From Thalassospira lucentensis (GTDB lineage: Bacteria; Pseudomonadota; Alphaproteobacteria; Rhodospirillales; Thalassospiraceae): a DNA stretch of 64,000 nucleotides. Location: assembly GCF_032921865.1 (NCBI RefSeq), contig NZ_CP136683.1:1-64000 (forward strand), in the 5' to 3' direction. The stretch's first letter is position 1. Each line of letters opens with the position of its first letter. Below the pieces are notes generated by a model that saw nothing but the letters and a program-made list of their open reading frames with translations, had not been told where the DNA came from and made no database searches. A program made the position numbers and the translations under genes. This document shows positions 36,601-40,647 of this stretch, in pieces.

Positions 36601-37123
36601 TATAGCTTAAGGCATCGATCCATTCGCCCCTGCGAAAAGCGCGTACATTCCAGCCGGGTTCAACCTGGTGAGATTTCGATCTGGCAGTCGTGTCCCCCAC
36701 CTTGAAGTGCGGTAACAATTCCGAGCCATCCGGTGAACGCCAGGTTGAACCGATAACGCGATCCCTGTGGCCCGGGAAATCCTGAAGAACGGCCTCTGGG
36801 ATAGGGTAACCATCTTCCACGGCTTTAAAGACGGCGCGTTCGCGCAAGGGTTTGCCGTCCACATTCGGGCCGATCAGTCGGGCGCGTGCCTCGCGCTTTT
36901 CAAGCAGGGCGTTATAATAACCAAGATCAGCGGATATGATCTGGTTGCCTGCGTCCGTGGCATAATAGGTTCCGCTCTTTAAACGCACGGCATATTTGCG
37001 CGCAAGCCTCGCGATCAACTCTTCGTCTTTGCGTCCTTGTTGCAAATACTGATGGAATTCCTCACTGGACATCTCCCAGGGTAGAATTTCATGTGTCAGA
37101 GATCGTGCCGCAACCGAAACCAT
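18659..37123 (-). CDS. Giant multidomain polyvalent protein: methylases, SNO helicase, ART-like, MutS-I-like, zincin
   Basis: One uninterrupted frame of ~6154 residues (ATG at 37123; a TTG one codon upstream is possible). Domains, approximate residues: paired short VPxxVLxxYPEL motifs (~105, ~425); a ~58-residue repeat at 713-768, 1065-1121 and 1828-1886 (core HLPTGLPV), each followed by a GFSGAIAF-like element; methylase fold 1 with DPTCGAG at ~1330 but no NPPF; methylase fold 2 with DPAAGHG at ~2078 and NPPFG at ~2140; a disordered Gly/Ser/Asp linker (~2270-2370); a Strawberry-notch helicase with GMGKGRD at ~2510, DETHNAGG at ~2638 and a C-lobe ending at ~3115; ADP-ribosyltransferase-like segments at ~3890-4058, 4118-4252 and 4798-4949; MutS-domain-I-like segments at ~4305, 4542 and 4686; a zincin HELYH at ~5191; hydrophobic helices at ~5660 and ~5860. 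This matches polyvalent proteins of phages and conjugative elements, thought to be delivered with the DNA to protect it in the recipient. Confidence 0.88.
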   Translation of the reverse strand: MVSVAARSLTHEILPWEMSSEEFHQYLQQGRKDEELIARLARKYAVRLKSGTYYATDAGNQIISADLGYYNALLEKREARARLIGPNVDGKPLRERAVFKAVEDGYPIPEAVLQDFPGHRDRVIGSTWRSPDGSELLPHFKVGDTTARSKSHQVEPGWNVRAFRRGEWIDALSYTRNRRDGLGKRVHADEWPSKPTDQLALIRGLHHPDEMAADRYFDAMRKAITDVAPVNQTPFDHPDDWWVVRSVFPPAMISRYAPQTAQTNKLLQDGQAVFSLGKENWAKTREEFLSDIRFVELDQTEIDDLKLAAEPFKPLYQGGHNKLFVREPGNRDNWYLFTPHYRHRERDTILETIGGSKDGKLWISDTHSLSPEVRDMFHAGEIIPSRLDVDISLRDTLIAVHKDQLYMALRRGMPVPATVLDGYPELRNYRTPNLTGDDRPVPEFPDENTAIVFRDSEYFEEFENDVIEEIHEGLHQSPDGDELMFQAQKKCLEANHRDFLADMDDLYDLSERQSWYDELREEILQEFDVDADEALAEEARVEFEDRVRDVAYNRLIDEAVERNNPEDDVWSFEGYTPDGGYREEEVHEIYYELESEKAHELVGNLLDDTYLVQSHEQEGADPYFIIRCEPNDVREEVEYRLHEMNSDGNIGAILTIDESYEDATKSARTHAKLGFIPRSYPVNRTAPRTDEWGMGHIHVGDGETDNEYRLVRALGKGDFAVVMSGTRDRPGYQAVHLQTGLPIGPVWLEQKQSMSFVDLLQPRFDWSSVNFDNLGTVSPVAENAASEARRQVREASRTGRRMKRRLSPVKQGQSPFGRDNNGLKSGFSGAIAFSVGLLENALPRFEEMRETDLERDQIDRKWLIDRIRETAHDGPIFENFIDRHYENYIPETQTLARIASATYEDWSERPDSEQHDILEELRASPVVKSETILIDLAPEWEEAIQAAFDKEVNEYDSARVIHDDDHLGYRLVYHPDHPDSGFEIYAPGPLGDETFIGHAQGEDFPEALEEAKHIAGRFALMGIRDFDHPSLFEPLNPSFRNEDWVPARLILSHQLETSRRTVKGVARGNFGLVSTDQHLGDKQPGFAVLHLPTGLPVKPFFRTDREARNFAELLDVQADWGELDNGELLSKQFSRLQDIALNSSLAVKDFERSIRSGRKRPTETNPGFSGAVAFKVVSPKRVAEIEKEIIREIKTSDDTKLFRENWRNFLELLACEAQSYAFPKDSQLWTENEKNYLAVVDRYRKTPKGLKTVRENFPRAARLLLEGMQLPENDILGRIHMEFAGDKRWGQYFTPYSVARLNAAMTLGDLDQEKLDQANDGKGFISLSDPTCGAGVMMIAAVDHFRQLGLDPETGLRVHMKDLDARAVHMAFINMALRGIPARVVQGNGLSDEEAKVWVTPAFIRERQKDIAQDRRDIGSNLQAEFPFAEVSLSIGRRDYRRLSEDLVRLGAGDPTFLDHDPVFWNDERTPDGREIPGEASRLSAARQMLEAANVAFMEAETLGLSAPHPDRQNFPVQHLGDDYHQELAEKIHNFLESEDILHPTSRKRAQPLFEAAAAYQNLRESYLERFPEWNVYQDLITPRYKTGETPVFGSEDDFNQIDVLPDASEISRSAAALADIYYHRIRGEYLIEHGERFEITEEFVSEKATHCRAETIASLSSNGDEINERSISKHARELVLKQLRDDGLAIGDIDEAAFDREFGDDIAEATFEKSRNVAEEQLKEITPRVMADKTGLGYSISKSNKDIVWQVQFNDQFVADADSWNEAVIMAEAHARGDNPSLLKDPSLPLNLPGPDAGFTKRQNVFFASPGSRNDLFNGIGGKLIDAQLHGQFAISRDRDGRPGWFISHLPTGMSVMTSEGRFSREEEARDCVIELQAAANWDIRRNQIHEWSKTADRDTLRNIAAAVVDKHLSRSSQAAAISRKQAKSTDHGKVHIAEVAFKLAEQDFTDQQERLLIDELSTAVDGGRVFASTSELRKFASDLTKETIRPESLKAKRVEELAEVAMLRLADRLTHDFPDSMPVGDRMQSLENLQNRFSRFSKRTSHSSEMQAYSTPVSLAYFANWLLDAKPGLPVTDPAAGHGALFLGTAFEDRRGNELDPERARYLAVPETVKSTRDATRSSTLRRSDRKRIPYLIANPPFGVLPGFDQSRVRALEETGAHPIKPGTKAVRTNRLEEVIAWNALSNLDDDGRAVLLMPSPRNTRSGENPYLAAGMRSFYWKLYNKFNVTGHVTLDGSLYQRQGAQWPIDVIVIDGIGTSKLDHPGYIRPPVVKSQKQLQEIANHVWKQRTGKLDGSPDFHSAAILYSRHNAPLRNGSAANDEPQAGPGDLSLRTSGEAGRDGERGSGDPRPDHGQSGNPRIADTAERSDRTSGFQGVPAADHTGTAGRPENGDSSRTETTRSGSSTDGDQRMKPAVNDESLTPYKPMSGGKSQNTLMPSNLHSAFEKAKKAFIEKHGDIDEYVQGKLGYTSRDDLYKALSAEQIDTAGMSIDQFESGGSFINGKLMGMGKGRDAAVQIVYAHRHGLIPVFHTEKPNLYPAIMRDLADIGFGHLRPLITNDGLTASKALPLPDGTVLSTPDKAKHDAELIRIRDQKSLGDKYDMVFTTWSQTQTVNGHDTLRRQLLRALAPKAYLVRDETHNAGGNDELYKDLKAPENRAEFARSLGFDAKGVYDSSGTYAKRPSVMDLFSRTDLRLAVKNPTDIGEVISKHGIPMQQMVATMLAESGQYMRLERSMDGTKYDFIPVDIDEKRFDQFAGVIEAIAEFDQAKNGRLKGSLGRNLLKEGKAALPDGAIGEVGVNSTNFTSLLHNVTDQALLAMTADHVAGEAIEALKHGEKPFITLANTMGSFLSEYASVNELQAGDAISASYGDLLKRYVARSRDVTLGTPFGEKIRRPLTDAELGSDLTTKYAEIIKRIDAIDWSGMPVSPIDYVKNRIEKAGYTFGEFTGRMDGIDYSGEIPRYYRRTAQERSKAAAVLTEQGFNDGSIDAALANVSAASGMSLHASEKFADQRPRVDLTWQADRDVTTHVQLKWRTNREGQVVPPRYGHFVPNIPAAERPAAVLEAKLQSLNANTTARKNGLLKSGGVNILNPLGDRAAATVMENNPSIHYRFGLPLKPAAGGRGLDPEGAARKITGRLVMLPVKEQRKLYEELEREYRTEYARAEAFGTLKEEARVLDLDARLIARAKLDRSIKSSSPFGGPIFINKMDVANLDRPFPWTRIQAMLNDRLGMPEKTSFADLQKHGRDHAGALRERMIERFEKYKSSAIERASAKRKEQVAARLDGDRERFEKLVSQFPVGRTVALKTPDGRLIYGVVSGLSKRGSSNNPVASAAWSVQLYLADGSKSIDLRLNEVALPGEKSLKGLYELAKADQASVMLNGELKSMPVSQAFDNLSADEREERLIATGNILAAADRFDEGQAIYFRNTEGEIEAGLILPRGASIENTLATSPVLLEKQDHQIRFLKDGNTVFSADNNLSIKVMPKDKGSKLALSASRGRSTGGRYWLDREIRNLTGDFVSSGSSMVAYLPIEKSRDILDIIEKKGIKLFARDDLDNARKLTGTELPEMVDVKTTVKPDNAKPATRPSVEQSGFVMPWDLRGQEQKPFARSLQFSLGRPVALRETENGFEPVQHNGAPGPQQDGSRIHRIMGVPDYVSPDNLIAHLHLEDHSGRHVHQFNRVYFSVGNSGSNGLTVFSEDQINDFPPHHQYDIWAMRRGAPPAQWVVQDVPLLSPEGPVRYPGFTSPDAPGLAVVPFPRPGLRPGSFDPEALRFVVIHRESGQALLPGNRFMYTAEGAAEAARNMAAGYDFTKLTDPEAMPYDQRARINSILQTGYEKARETDLDHWLSYNLAAGVSDAFQNAEILWMPVLDATAPDLDDAVSGNQAMGVFYLYPDRDTALDAGLEDAIPVRVLPGKVADLTVNPWPEEIRSITREFFENNRDALELGLSTTLYEEVDQYQEYEDRVDDGEDPDTVMEEIVERELKEFTYDAFEDYIRRQDYRAAGQYDGDLKDAIMGWLADAGFDSARMWNPFEYDQKELSAFRVRNVEPAWDQLEATIAIAREERAEELSRKHAWSADRGEDEVQRLKNWKAEELESFDSAQLQEHGFDVNEVHWLAVPNREFPELDRAWEGQKPELFTRRTDAEASGRFPEAVPVYLRRGAGVDLTGENEKSLEFIRQLEAVPGIDHQALSKLPGGDASQLIDYIDQLAEIRNLDWIQFNQDNVVRTRLVDTSDVRVAWDAIQRKSLHRRTSDVYVGPALAAAAEAAALEAPRLLLTGPNGEQQSELDAKMTSIFLQAEEVRTLVGKGAIVLFVDRDRLRLFDRDARLAHAHDPALPLVEINDMAEIEMPTADARLLAENLAKAYEVAIASLDDDGKIKLEQFAGSSHLTETFEITDASDSSKLSERQKLRAERKQTAWADKPVHDRYEDLLIAARSREVPALHEGDRYCLAGRIARDMADKSEILRGRLDANDVTWFEESEIGQITSLLASEGKRLMLADGMTRGQWRQARISDTQETVAVEEILAANAIEQHAEMSQRHPDRIVFVRDGESWLTFDQHVEQIAIKDPLLTSKFEQLGDHKAIRLSDTEAEYQARQMSLRGLSVALIEVAEDGRANVRNFAPDTEITRVEDTAQSITGQKREEAVKRQTAASSRIEAETLQAQEGRNADLASVWDSAKSQNPASVVMINTPDGHVLFDGDARLAARFFQPAQSRLTMVRDGQERQRVTTTIAPAVVDRALETLRNQSADIVVLSPDGDEWQAASHAATRVGTEYEPLEEAVLKRRNFETGTTWYVPADRAGNPSGHPLLDGISVYSDEMAASVETGTAIPVHIRTGNLAKLTAAELAGYSWTSRLKEINDRLSAQYGFSGVEELKSILLDGNPDRWWSEKMTELGIAGDPRDLHRSIISEMRRYGHDGMIMLDQNGYEMRVIFDQQAIYPKRMIASARVDNRNTSVASAVAAAPGFGMRPGNAHPAASPDFVPNRGPARFTVTAAPETRQDVKALLDDLAAHLNSSKELSATDRKRIMRENGLLNRPLDGRISRYTEDVIALNFGYALYPASNGNWVYASIRDFVAATGPGGSLYGRWAPELADQIADYAGIYLDHLDANFEHDLARLKDEIADLAEQVNPSVETNFVDRLFADGRIDGETDRQPVLGLYFAETDSMTISTDLSRGNPKLTGGHELYHSIVPLLEPQERRAIARSFGTEERAAEAFAKWLAGEPDAPGLGKLTNFVARMNSLLSGRGFQTWQDAFEKAKSGKVAARAKVLDVSSNLALPEAVALVEAAGLEALAATVRQYGRRLESKAVPAEMVYRLLKLHLDDAQIVQAARAAGYHRVEDAANVSTIPATRSQRISEDLELHRKLTPVDVGTNDASLVRQPWQMSSPKPRTSVVNTAAGPAIARGRQSPHVIRYSIGHGAEMNIATGPNEGWSSKENTLRSSFDVAEYLHREDTGDIANTGRQTMSVPEPVFPLPARNDDQPMARGNFDSIPQKAFALYIRRDDINQLKAEGRWPVKQPILYDNTNRVFYISKEHPEFDDLYDRFGHDQARTEWLKDLRSRDQMFLEHANRSVDMQDRIYLHLPLDEVRLARRTGAVYDSSLNQYYVAKNHSNATMLARKFGPENADNLARVRKERSDLSSKSLSRISASHSTADQMARFSLGRDTAEEVGGSLAGDLGRSAALGGAIAGSVELANQAGAKDYLPDPQTIEGVFQRFGPGDWRELTDYSLSGNGSLWDRISEETRQEITAFLELQETGIQNVRDVFNASVGYARELGQGTVDTAALLAEPETWASMLHAAKQFSTSVGNDISNALAGTTFNAGPAGATPDSFVLDEAFMRLSSEAGPGIQPTILEHARTAFSALGDKARELAEPLSDAIGAKATVALAALGGVGGLTAVANVAVAGGGAAALYATGNYLSRRRERLSNWTSIAKTAPWMLSAKEFGQIAKRLYKIETLKTGDGVQKSLLDRSSGEIILAERMKSGEKLSSRRLVEAAHTALVEGALQSGFPVPAHVQKSVEETRKRHLEAGYIKPRISSTIVDAASARAQAWSKSVPVLYAQDDTPASFKIYSEQLRKGFSPEQQFGALLRTRQRLGEETDPVRREQLNHGNRLLGQFMIEQKDLAVSRSQKPSPSQQFTRGRSF
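20764..20799. repeat. Inverted repeat inside giant gene resembling the upstream operator motif
   Basis: Perfect 11-bp arms CATCAAAAGAA and TTCTTTTGATG, 14 nt apart, inside an AT-rich patch (about 20700-20880) of the giant coding region. The arms carry the same TCTTTTGATG core as the motifs upstream of ssb and the zincin operon. It might be an internal regulatory site or a chance product of the coded SSKE/SSFD residues. Confidence 0.5.
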
Positions 37124-37137
37124 CAAGATCGCCTTTG

Positions 37138-37148
37138 TCTTTTGATAT
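37138..37148 (-). promoter_or_regulatory. Half-site of the shared motif before the giant gene
   Basis: The string TCTTTTGATAT on the plus strand lies 15-25 nt upstream of the giant gene's ATG. It matches one half of the palindromic motif upstream of ssb, the zincin gene and virB2, but the second half is not well kept, so binding here would be weaker or need another context. The 187-nt gap between 37123 and 37311 otherwise shows only AT-rich promoter-like sequence. Confidence 0.4.
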
Positions 37149-37310
37149 CAGACGGCAATCCGATCCTGCATGCGAAACATCTGATTGCCGGATACAAATT
37201 CTAGCAAATCATGCATTTGACTAACAGAGTTATTCTTTCAATGACACAAGTTTGTAGTTGTCCACAATCAACTATAAAACTCTTGAGATACCGTGCCCGT
37301 TGCAGGCAGC

Positions 37311-37937
37311 CTATGCTGCCCGCTGTCCGTTCTTGCGCGCGACAAGCTCTTCGAGGTTTTTATGAAATTCATGTCTGCCTTCGGCAGGCATCCAGACCTC
37401 ATCAAAAATAGTCATGCCGCCAGTGATATCCCGATAGACCAGGAGATCAGGATCAACGATCCGGTCTGGCGACATCCCCCCGCGTCGCACCATGACTTCT
37501 TCAGTGGCAAGGCGATCCGCGATATCGACAAACAGCTGCTGCTTTCCAAAGCGCCGTTCTTCAATCCCGAAGCGCTGGAACAGTTTGAGCCGGACATGAT
37601 GTCGCAGCATGCTGATTTGCCTCAGAACCGTGGGATCATAGACAGTGCGCAACTCGATCTGCGCCTCGGTAATGAGATACTGCCAGGCATCTTTGAGCAT
37701 GAGAAACAGCTCCGCATCGATACGCGGCTCCAGGCCGCGCCTCTGTGTCATCGAGACGAAAAGCTGCCTGCGTGAAATTGCCAGCTGGGCAAGGGAAACA
37801 TCCAGGCGGATTGCCTGATTGACAACCAGCGAGCTCCCCATGCCAAATGCTATGTCCGAAAGGTCGATATCGACCATTCTCAGACGCAATGGCTCGATTG
37901 TGCGCCCACTGGGCAACTGAATACGGGCAGGTAACAT
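37311..37937 (-). CDS. Hypothetical protein in zincin-gapR operon
   Basis: A 208-residue soluble protein with ATG at 37937, overlapping the gapR stop by one base. It is mainly helical with many Arg/Glu pairs; a MTQRRGLEPRIDAELF region around residue 63 and a C-terminal GGMTIFDEVWMPAEGRHEFH stretch are its most distinctive parts. No family recognised. Being the last gene of the zincin-gapR operon and next to the giant gene, it probably serves plasmid transfer or establishment, but that is only context. Confidence 0.65.
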   Translation of the reverse strand: MLPARIQLPSGRTIEPLRLRMVDIDLSDIAFGMGSSLVVNQAIRLDVSLAQLAISRRQLFVSMTQRRGLEPRIDAELFLMLKDAWQYLITEAQIELRTVYDPTVLRQISMLRHHVRLKLFQRFGIEERRFGKQQLFVDIADRLATEEVMVRRGGMSPDRIVDPDLLVYRDITGGMTIFDEVWMPAEGRHEFHKNLEELVARKNGQRAA

Positions 37938-38182
37938 CAGGACATCCCCAGGGCGCGTTTGTAAACTTCGAGAATTTCTTCCTGCTCGATGCGTTCGTGC
38001 TCTTCCATTTTCCGCAGCCGGATAATCTGACGCAGGATTTTCACGTCATATCCAAGTGCCTTGGCTTCACCATAAACTTCCTTGATGTCAGCCATCAGGT
38101 TGGCTTTTTCTTCTTCAAGGCGTTCGATACGCTCGACATAGCTCGCCAACTGATCGGCTGCGATTCCCCCAACCTCACTCAT
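37937..38182 (-). CDS. gapR: GapR/DUF2312 nucleoid-associated protein
   Basis: An 81-residue protein of the DUF2312/GapR family: QLASYVERIERLEEEKANL, then the conserved AKALGYDVKILRQIIRLRK block and a final helix EEILEVYKRAL. GapR binds AT-rich, overtwisted DNA ahead of replication and transcription complexes and stimulates gyrase and topoisomerase IV in alphaproteobacteria. A plasmid copy could assist replication or transfer of a long replicon. It overlaps the zincin gene upstream by 4 nt and the next gene by 1 nt, so the three are coupled. Confidence 0.93.
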   Translation of the reverse strand: MSEVGGIAADQLASYVERIERLEEEKANLMADIKEVYGEAKALGYDVKILRQIIRLRKMEEHERIEQEEILEVYKRALGMS

Positions 38183-39207
38183 CTGCGCATCCCTTTCCGA
38201 TCGGATTTTTGGACAACGGGCGGGATCTGGCCCGATATCTTGGCGGCAACGGGCCTGCTGATGGGCAAAAATGCCTGTCGGCCGGTCATTTCCCGGAAGC
38301 CGCGGACCATACGTTGCCCCATCTCACCGCTATAGGCCCTGCCAAAGATCTGTTCAATTCGGTGGCTCCCGGCAAACCGCAGGAACTGGCCCCCTGCAGC
38401 AGCAACTTTCCGGAATGTTCGCAAAGTGCCGGGGGATTTTCCCCGATCCGCATCAAGCCTGTCATTGCCGGTTGCCCAGGCCGCAAAGGCAACGGCGGTT
38501 CTTTCCTCGTGGGTCATCAAGCGGTCCCCCGGAAAAGCCTGCCTGAGAAGCTTGCGCTCTTCAGGCGTGAGCACCGGTTCAATGGAATGCCACATCTCGT
38601 GATAGACGGTATCCAGGGGATCAAAGCGTGACGACAGGGAAATCGTGGACATATTGTAGTAGGGGACATGCATGCCTGCGACCTCCATGCGATCCGGGCT
38701 CGCTGCACCACTATTCAAAAGGGCCGGACCTTCGGCATATAGCTCCCTGACAAGATTAAGCTCAACAGTGGGATTTAGCCTGGTGGCGATCGCAATAAGC
38801 TTGCGTCGCAATGCTCCGTCGGGACGCTCGCCATCAAGCCCCGATACTACCTCAATTCCGGCCGCGGCCTTCAGCTCCATGGCGGATCGGAAGGCCAGGT
38901 CTGATGCGGTATTGAACATTCTGGATGCCCTCATCCAGTGCGCCAGCCGGTCTGCACCGCACCAATGGGACAGATTGTCCAGAATCTTTCGGGTATCGGG
39001 ATGGAGAATATCAATGCGGTGCCGGCCCTCAAGATGCGTGAGCCATTTTCGCACTGTTACCTGCGGGACATTGCCCATGGCCGCATCCAGCATGGCCTGC
39101 CGCGCTGCCGTCAGCTTCTGCCACTGGATTTCTTCATCCCGAAAGGCAGACTGATAGCTTTTTTTAAGCGCCTCTATGGATTCTTCTTTCACCGGCATTT
39201 TCACCAT
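38179..39207 (-). CDS. PolyVal-type zincin metalloprotease with intact HEMWH
   Basis: A 342-residue protein starting MVKMPVKEESIEAL. At about residue 201 it has YHEMWHSIEPVLTPEERKLL, a zincin HExxH active site; downstream EERTAVAFAAWATG supplies a plausible third ligand Glu. The same layout (NPTVE motif, beta hairpin, HExxHSIxPxLxxxER, AFAxW) recurs in the giant protein (HELYHSIVPLLEPQER) and in degenerate form in the 799-residue protein. Such metallopeptidase domains are known from polyvalent proteins of mobile elements, where they may process the large protein or attack host factors. First gene of an operon with gapR and the gene at 37311; its start lies one base after a palindromic motif. 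Confidence 0.82.
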   Translation of the reverse strand: MVKMPVKEESIEALKKSYQSAFRDEEIQWQKLTAARQAMLDAAMGNVPQVTVRKWLTHLEGRHRIDILHPDTRKILDNLSHWCGADRLAHWMRASRMFNTASDLAFRSAMELKAAAGIEVVSGLDGERPDGALRRKLIAIATRLNPTVELNLVRELYAEGPALLNSGAASPDRMEVAGMHVPYYNMSTISLSSRFDPLDTVYHEMWHSIEPVLTPEERKLLRQAFPGDRLMTHEERTAVAFAAWATGNDRLDADRGKSPGTLRTFRKVAAAGGQFLRFAGSHRIEQIFGRAYSGEMGQRMVRGFREMTGRQAFLPISRPVAAKISGQIPPVVQKSDRKGMRR

Positions 39208-39228
39208 TGATAAAATATCTTTTGATGA
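39208..39228 (-). promoter_or_regulatory. Palindromic operator-like motif before zincin-gapR operon
   Basis: TGATAAAATATCTTTTGATG directly abuts the ATG at 39207. It shares 17 of 20 positions with the minus-strand read of the site before virB2 and the TCTTTTGATG half with the site before ssb. Being this close to the start codon, a protein bound here would block translation initiation or a promoter just upstream. Confidence 0.55.
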
Positions 39229-39294
39229 CTATATTCCGATTGTTCGCGAATGCAAAGAGTGACTTCTTCATTTCCTGCTTTGCGGACATTCCCG

Positions 39295-39329
39295 GCAAAA
39301 AGAAAGGGGCTGCGAAAGCAGCCCCTTTT
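39295..39329 (-). terminator. Terminator downstream of ssb
   Basis: A perfect 11-bp stem AAAGGGGCTGC / GCAGCCCCTTT with a GAAA loop; on the minus strand it is followed by TCTTTTTG. It lies 18 nt after the ssb stop. Confidence 0.9.
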
Positions 39330-39346
39330 CAGTTCAGGGAGGCAAA

Positions 39347-39763
39347 TCAGAAGGGGATTTCATCATCGAGATCGGGCGACCCTGCCGGGTCTTCCGCTGG
39401 CGCCTGATAACCGGCTTCTTCCAGAGACTTGATCCGGTCCCCCGACACCGGGAACATGACGATCTCGCGACCGATGATATTGGTATAATACTTGCCGTCA
39501 GCTCCTTTCCGGTTCTGCAGCTCGGCATGGACAACCATATTGCGATCGCCTTCTTTGATATATTTCTCGATCGTTTCGGCCATGGTTCCGTAAAAGCGGA
39601 CATGATGCCACATGAGGTCGTCTTCATAGTTTCCGGTGGCTTTGTTCTTCTTCCGCCCCTTGGTCATCATGGGCAGGATCGCCACTTTTGTGCCTGTCGG
39701 CGTGAAGTGGATCGATGTTTCCCAGACAACAGGACTGCTGATCTCTATTTGCGGATGGCTCAT
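39347..39763 (-). CDS. ssb: Plasmid single-stranded DNA-binding protein
   Basis: A 138-residue SSB. The OB-fold region includes MTKGRKKNKATGNYEDD and a conserved VVHAELQNRKGADGKYY strand; the C-terminus ends DLDDEIPF, the acidic tip that recruits replication and repair proteins. The ATG at 39763 (MSHPQIEI) is preferred over one at 39775 because GGAG lies 6 nt upstream of it. It is shorter than chromosomal SSBs, with an abbreviated linker, as usual for plasmid copies. SSB would coat the transferred strand or suppress SOS in recipients. A perfect 17-nt palindrome sits just upstream. Confidence 0.9.
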   Translation of the reverse strand: MSHPQIEISSPVVWETSIHFTPTGTKVAILPMMTKGRKKNKATGNYEDDLMWHHVRFYGTMAETIEKYIKEGDRNMVVHAELQNRKGADGKYYTNIIGREIVMFPVSGDRIKSLEEAGYQAPAEDPAGSPDLDDEIPF

Positions 39764-39776
39764 CTGCATCTCCATG

Positions 39777-39793
39777 TCAAAAACATCTTTTGA
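39777..39793 (-). promoter_or_regulatory. Perfect palindrome before ssb
   Basis: TCAAAAACATCTTTTGA is a perfect inverted repeat, TCAAAA-N5-TTTTGA, located 13 nt upstream of the ssb start. It is the best-formed member of the motif family found before several transfer-region genes and is the likely operator consensus. Confidence 0.6.
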
Positions 39794-39853
39794 TGTTGAT
39801 TGATTTTTGGATTATGTCAAGATGCAAATATTAATCAGCAATTGAGTCCGGAC

Positions 39854-40450
39854 ATGTCTTTTGTAAACAGGGTTACCCTTGCGTCTGATCTGCAGACCCA
39901 TCTTGCCAGCCTGATGCCGGCTCATCAGACAGCTGAGGAGCGGATCAGATGGCTGGCAAAGGCATTCGCCAGCATTCAGCGCTGGAAGGGAGCCAGCGAT
40001 GTCACCGTCGCACAGCATATCTGCGATATGTCGGCAAGGGCATCGTCTGAAGCAAAGCTTGCAGCATTCCTGCATGAGGCAGAGGAGGGGGCTCTGGGCG
40101 ACTGGCTCTCGCCCGTAAAAGACATGTTTCGCACTCTTGGCATACAAAACGTCATCGACGAGATGATTGTCCTGCCTTTACGTCGCGAAATACATGAGAT
40201 GATGGGTGCCAGATGGCCCGTAAGTGCAAAGATTGCTGCAGAAATCAAGATGCTCGATCGACGTCTGGCCGCCACGGAATATCGCGATACGGTCGATCAC
40301 CGGATTTATCCTTCCTATCCAGGGGCGGCAGAGCCTTACCCCGAACTCATGCTGCCCTGGTCAAAAGTTCGGGCAGAAGAGCGCTTTCTCGAACTGGCTT
40401 ATAGCCTGTGTCCCGCCCTTGCCTGCAAAGGGAATGAAAAATGCGCCTGA
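39854..40450 (+). CDS. HD-like phosphohydrolase with altered HD motif
   Basis: A 198-residue protein, start ATG at 39854 (MSFVNRVTLAS). It resembles plasmid and phage HD-domain nucleotidases of the YfbR type: a His in SDVTVAQHICDM, then FLHEAEEGALGDWLSPVKD where the family has LLHDAxEAxxGDxxxPVK, and a later basic helix with LDRRLAATEYRD where the family has an Asp-containing motif. The central HD pair is HE here, so metal binding may be altered. Overlaps the next gene by 10 nt, forming a plus-strand set of four genes divergent from ssb. Confidence 0.65.
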   Translation: MSFVNRVTLASDLQTHLASLMPAHQTAEERIRWLAKAFASIQRWKGASDVTVAQHICDMSARASSEAKLAAFLHEAEEGALGDWLSPVKDMFRTLGIQNVIDEMIVLPLRREIHEMMGARWPVSAKIAAEIKMLDRRLAATEYRDTVDHRIYPSYPGAAEPYPELMLPWSKVRAEERFLELAYSLCPALACKGNEKCA

Positions 40451-40647
40451 TCCTTTATATCGCCGGATGGCTATGGTTTGGCATTGCCACAGCCACCCTT
40501 GCAATTACCGGTTTCGCGCCCGACATTCCCGTTCGCGATATTTCGCCTGTTTTTGTTATCGGTTTTACGATGTCCCTCATTCTGGCAGGGACGATCAACT
40601 GGTGGGGCGTAGAGAAAATACTGGCAGGAACAGGATACGGGAAATGA
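40441..40647 (+). CDS. Small two-helix membrane protein
   Basis: A 68-residue protein with two transmembrane helices (about 4-23 and 36-53) and a short basic tail. It overlaps genes on both sides (10 nt upstream, ATGA downstream), so it is clearly part of the operon. Small membrane proteins at such positions on plasmids include entry-exclusion factors, but no family was recognised. Confidence 0.65.
   Translation: MRLILYIAGWLWFGIATATLAITGFAPDIPVRDISPVFVIGFTMSLILAGTINWWGVEKILAGTGYGK

Noticed and set aside
40224-40643. Upstream extension of the methyltransferase frame
   Set aside because: It lies within the HD-like gene and the small membrane protein gene in another frame; the ATG at 40644 overlapping the previous stop is a better start.
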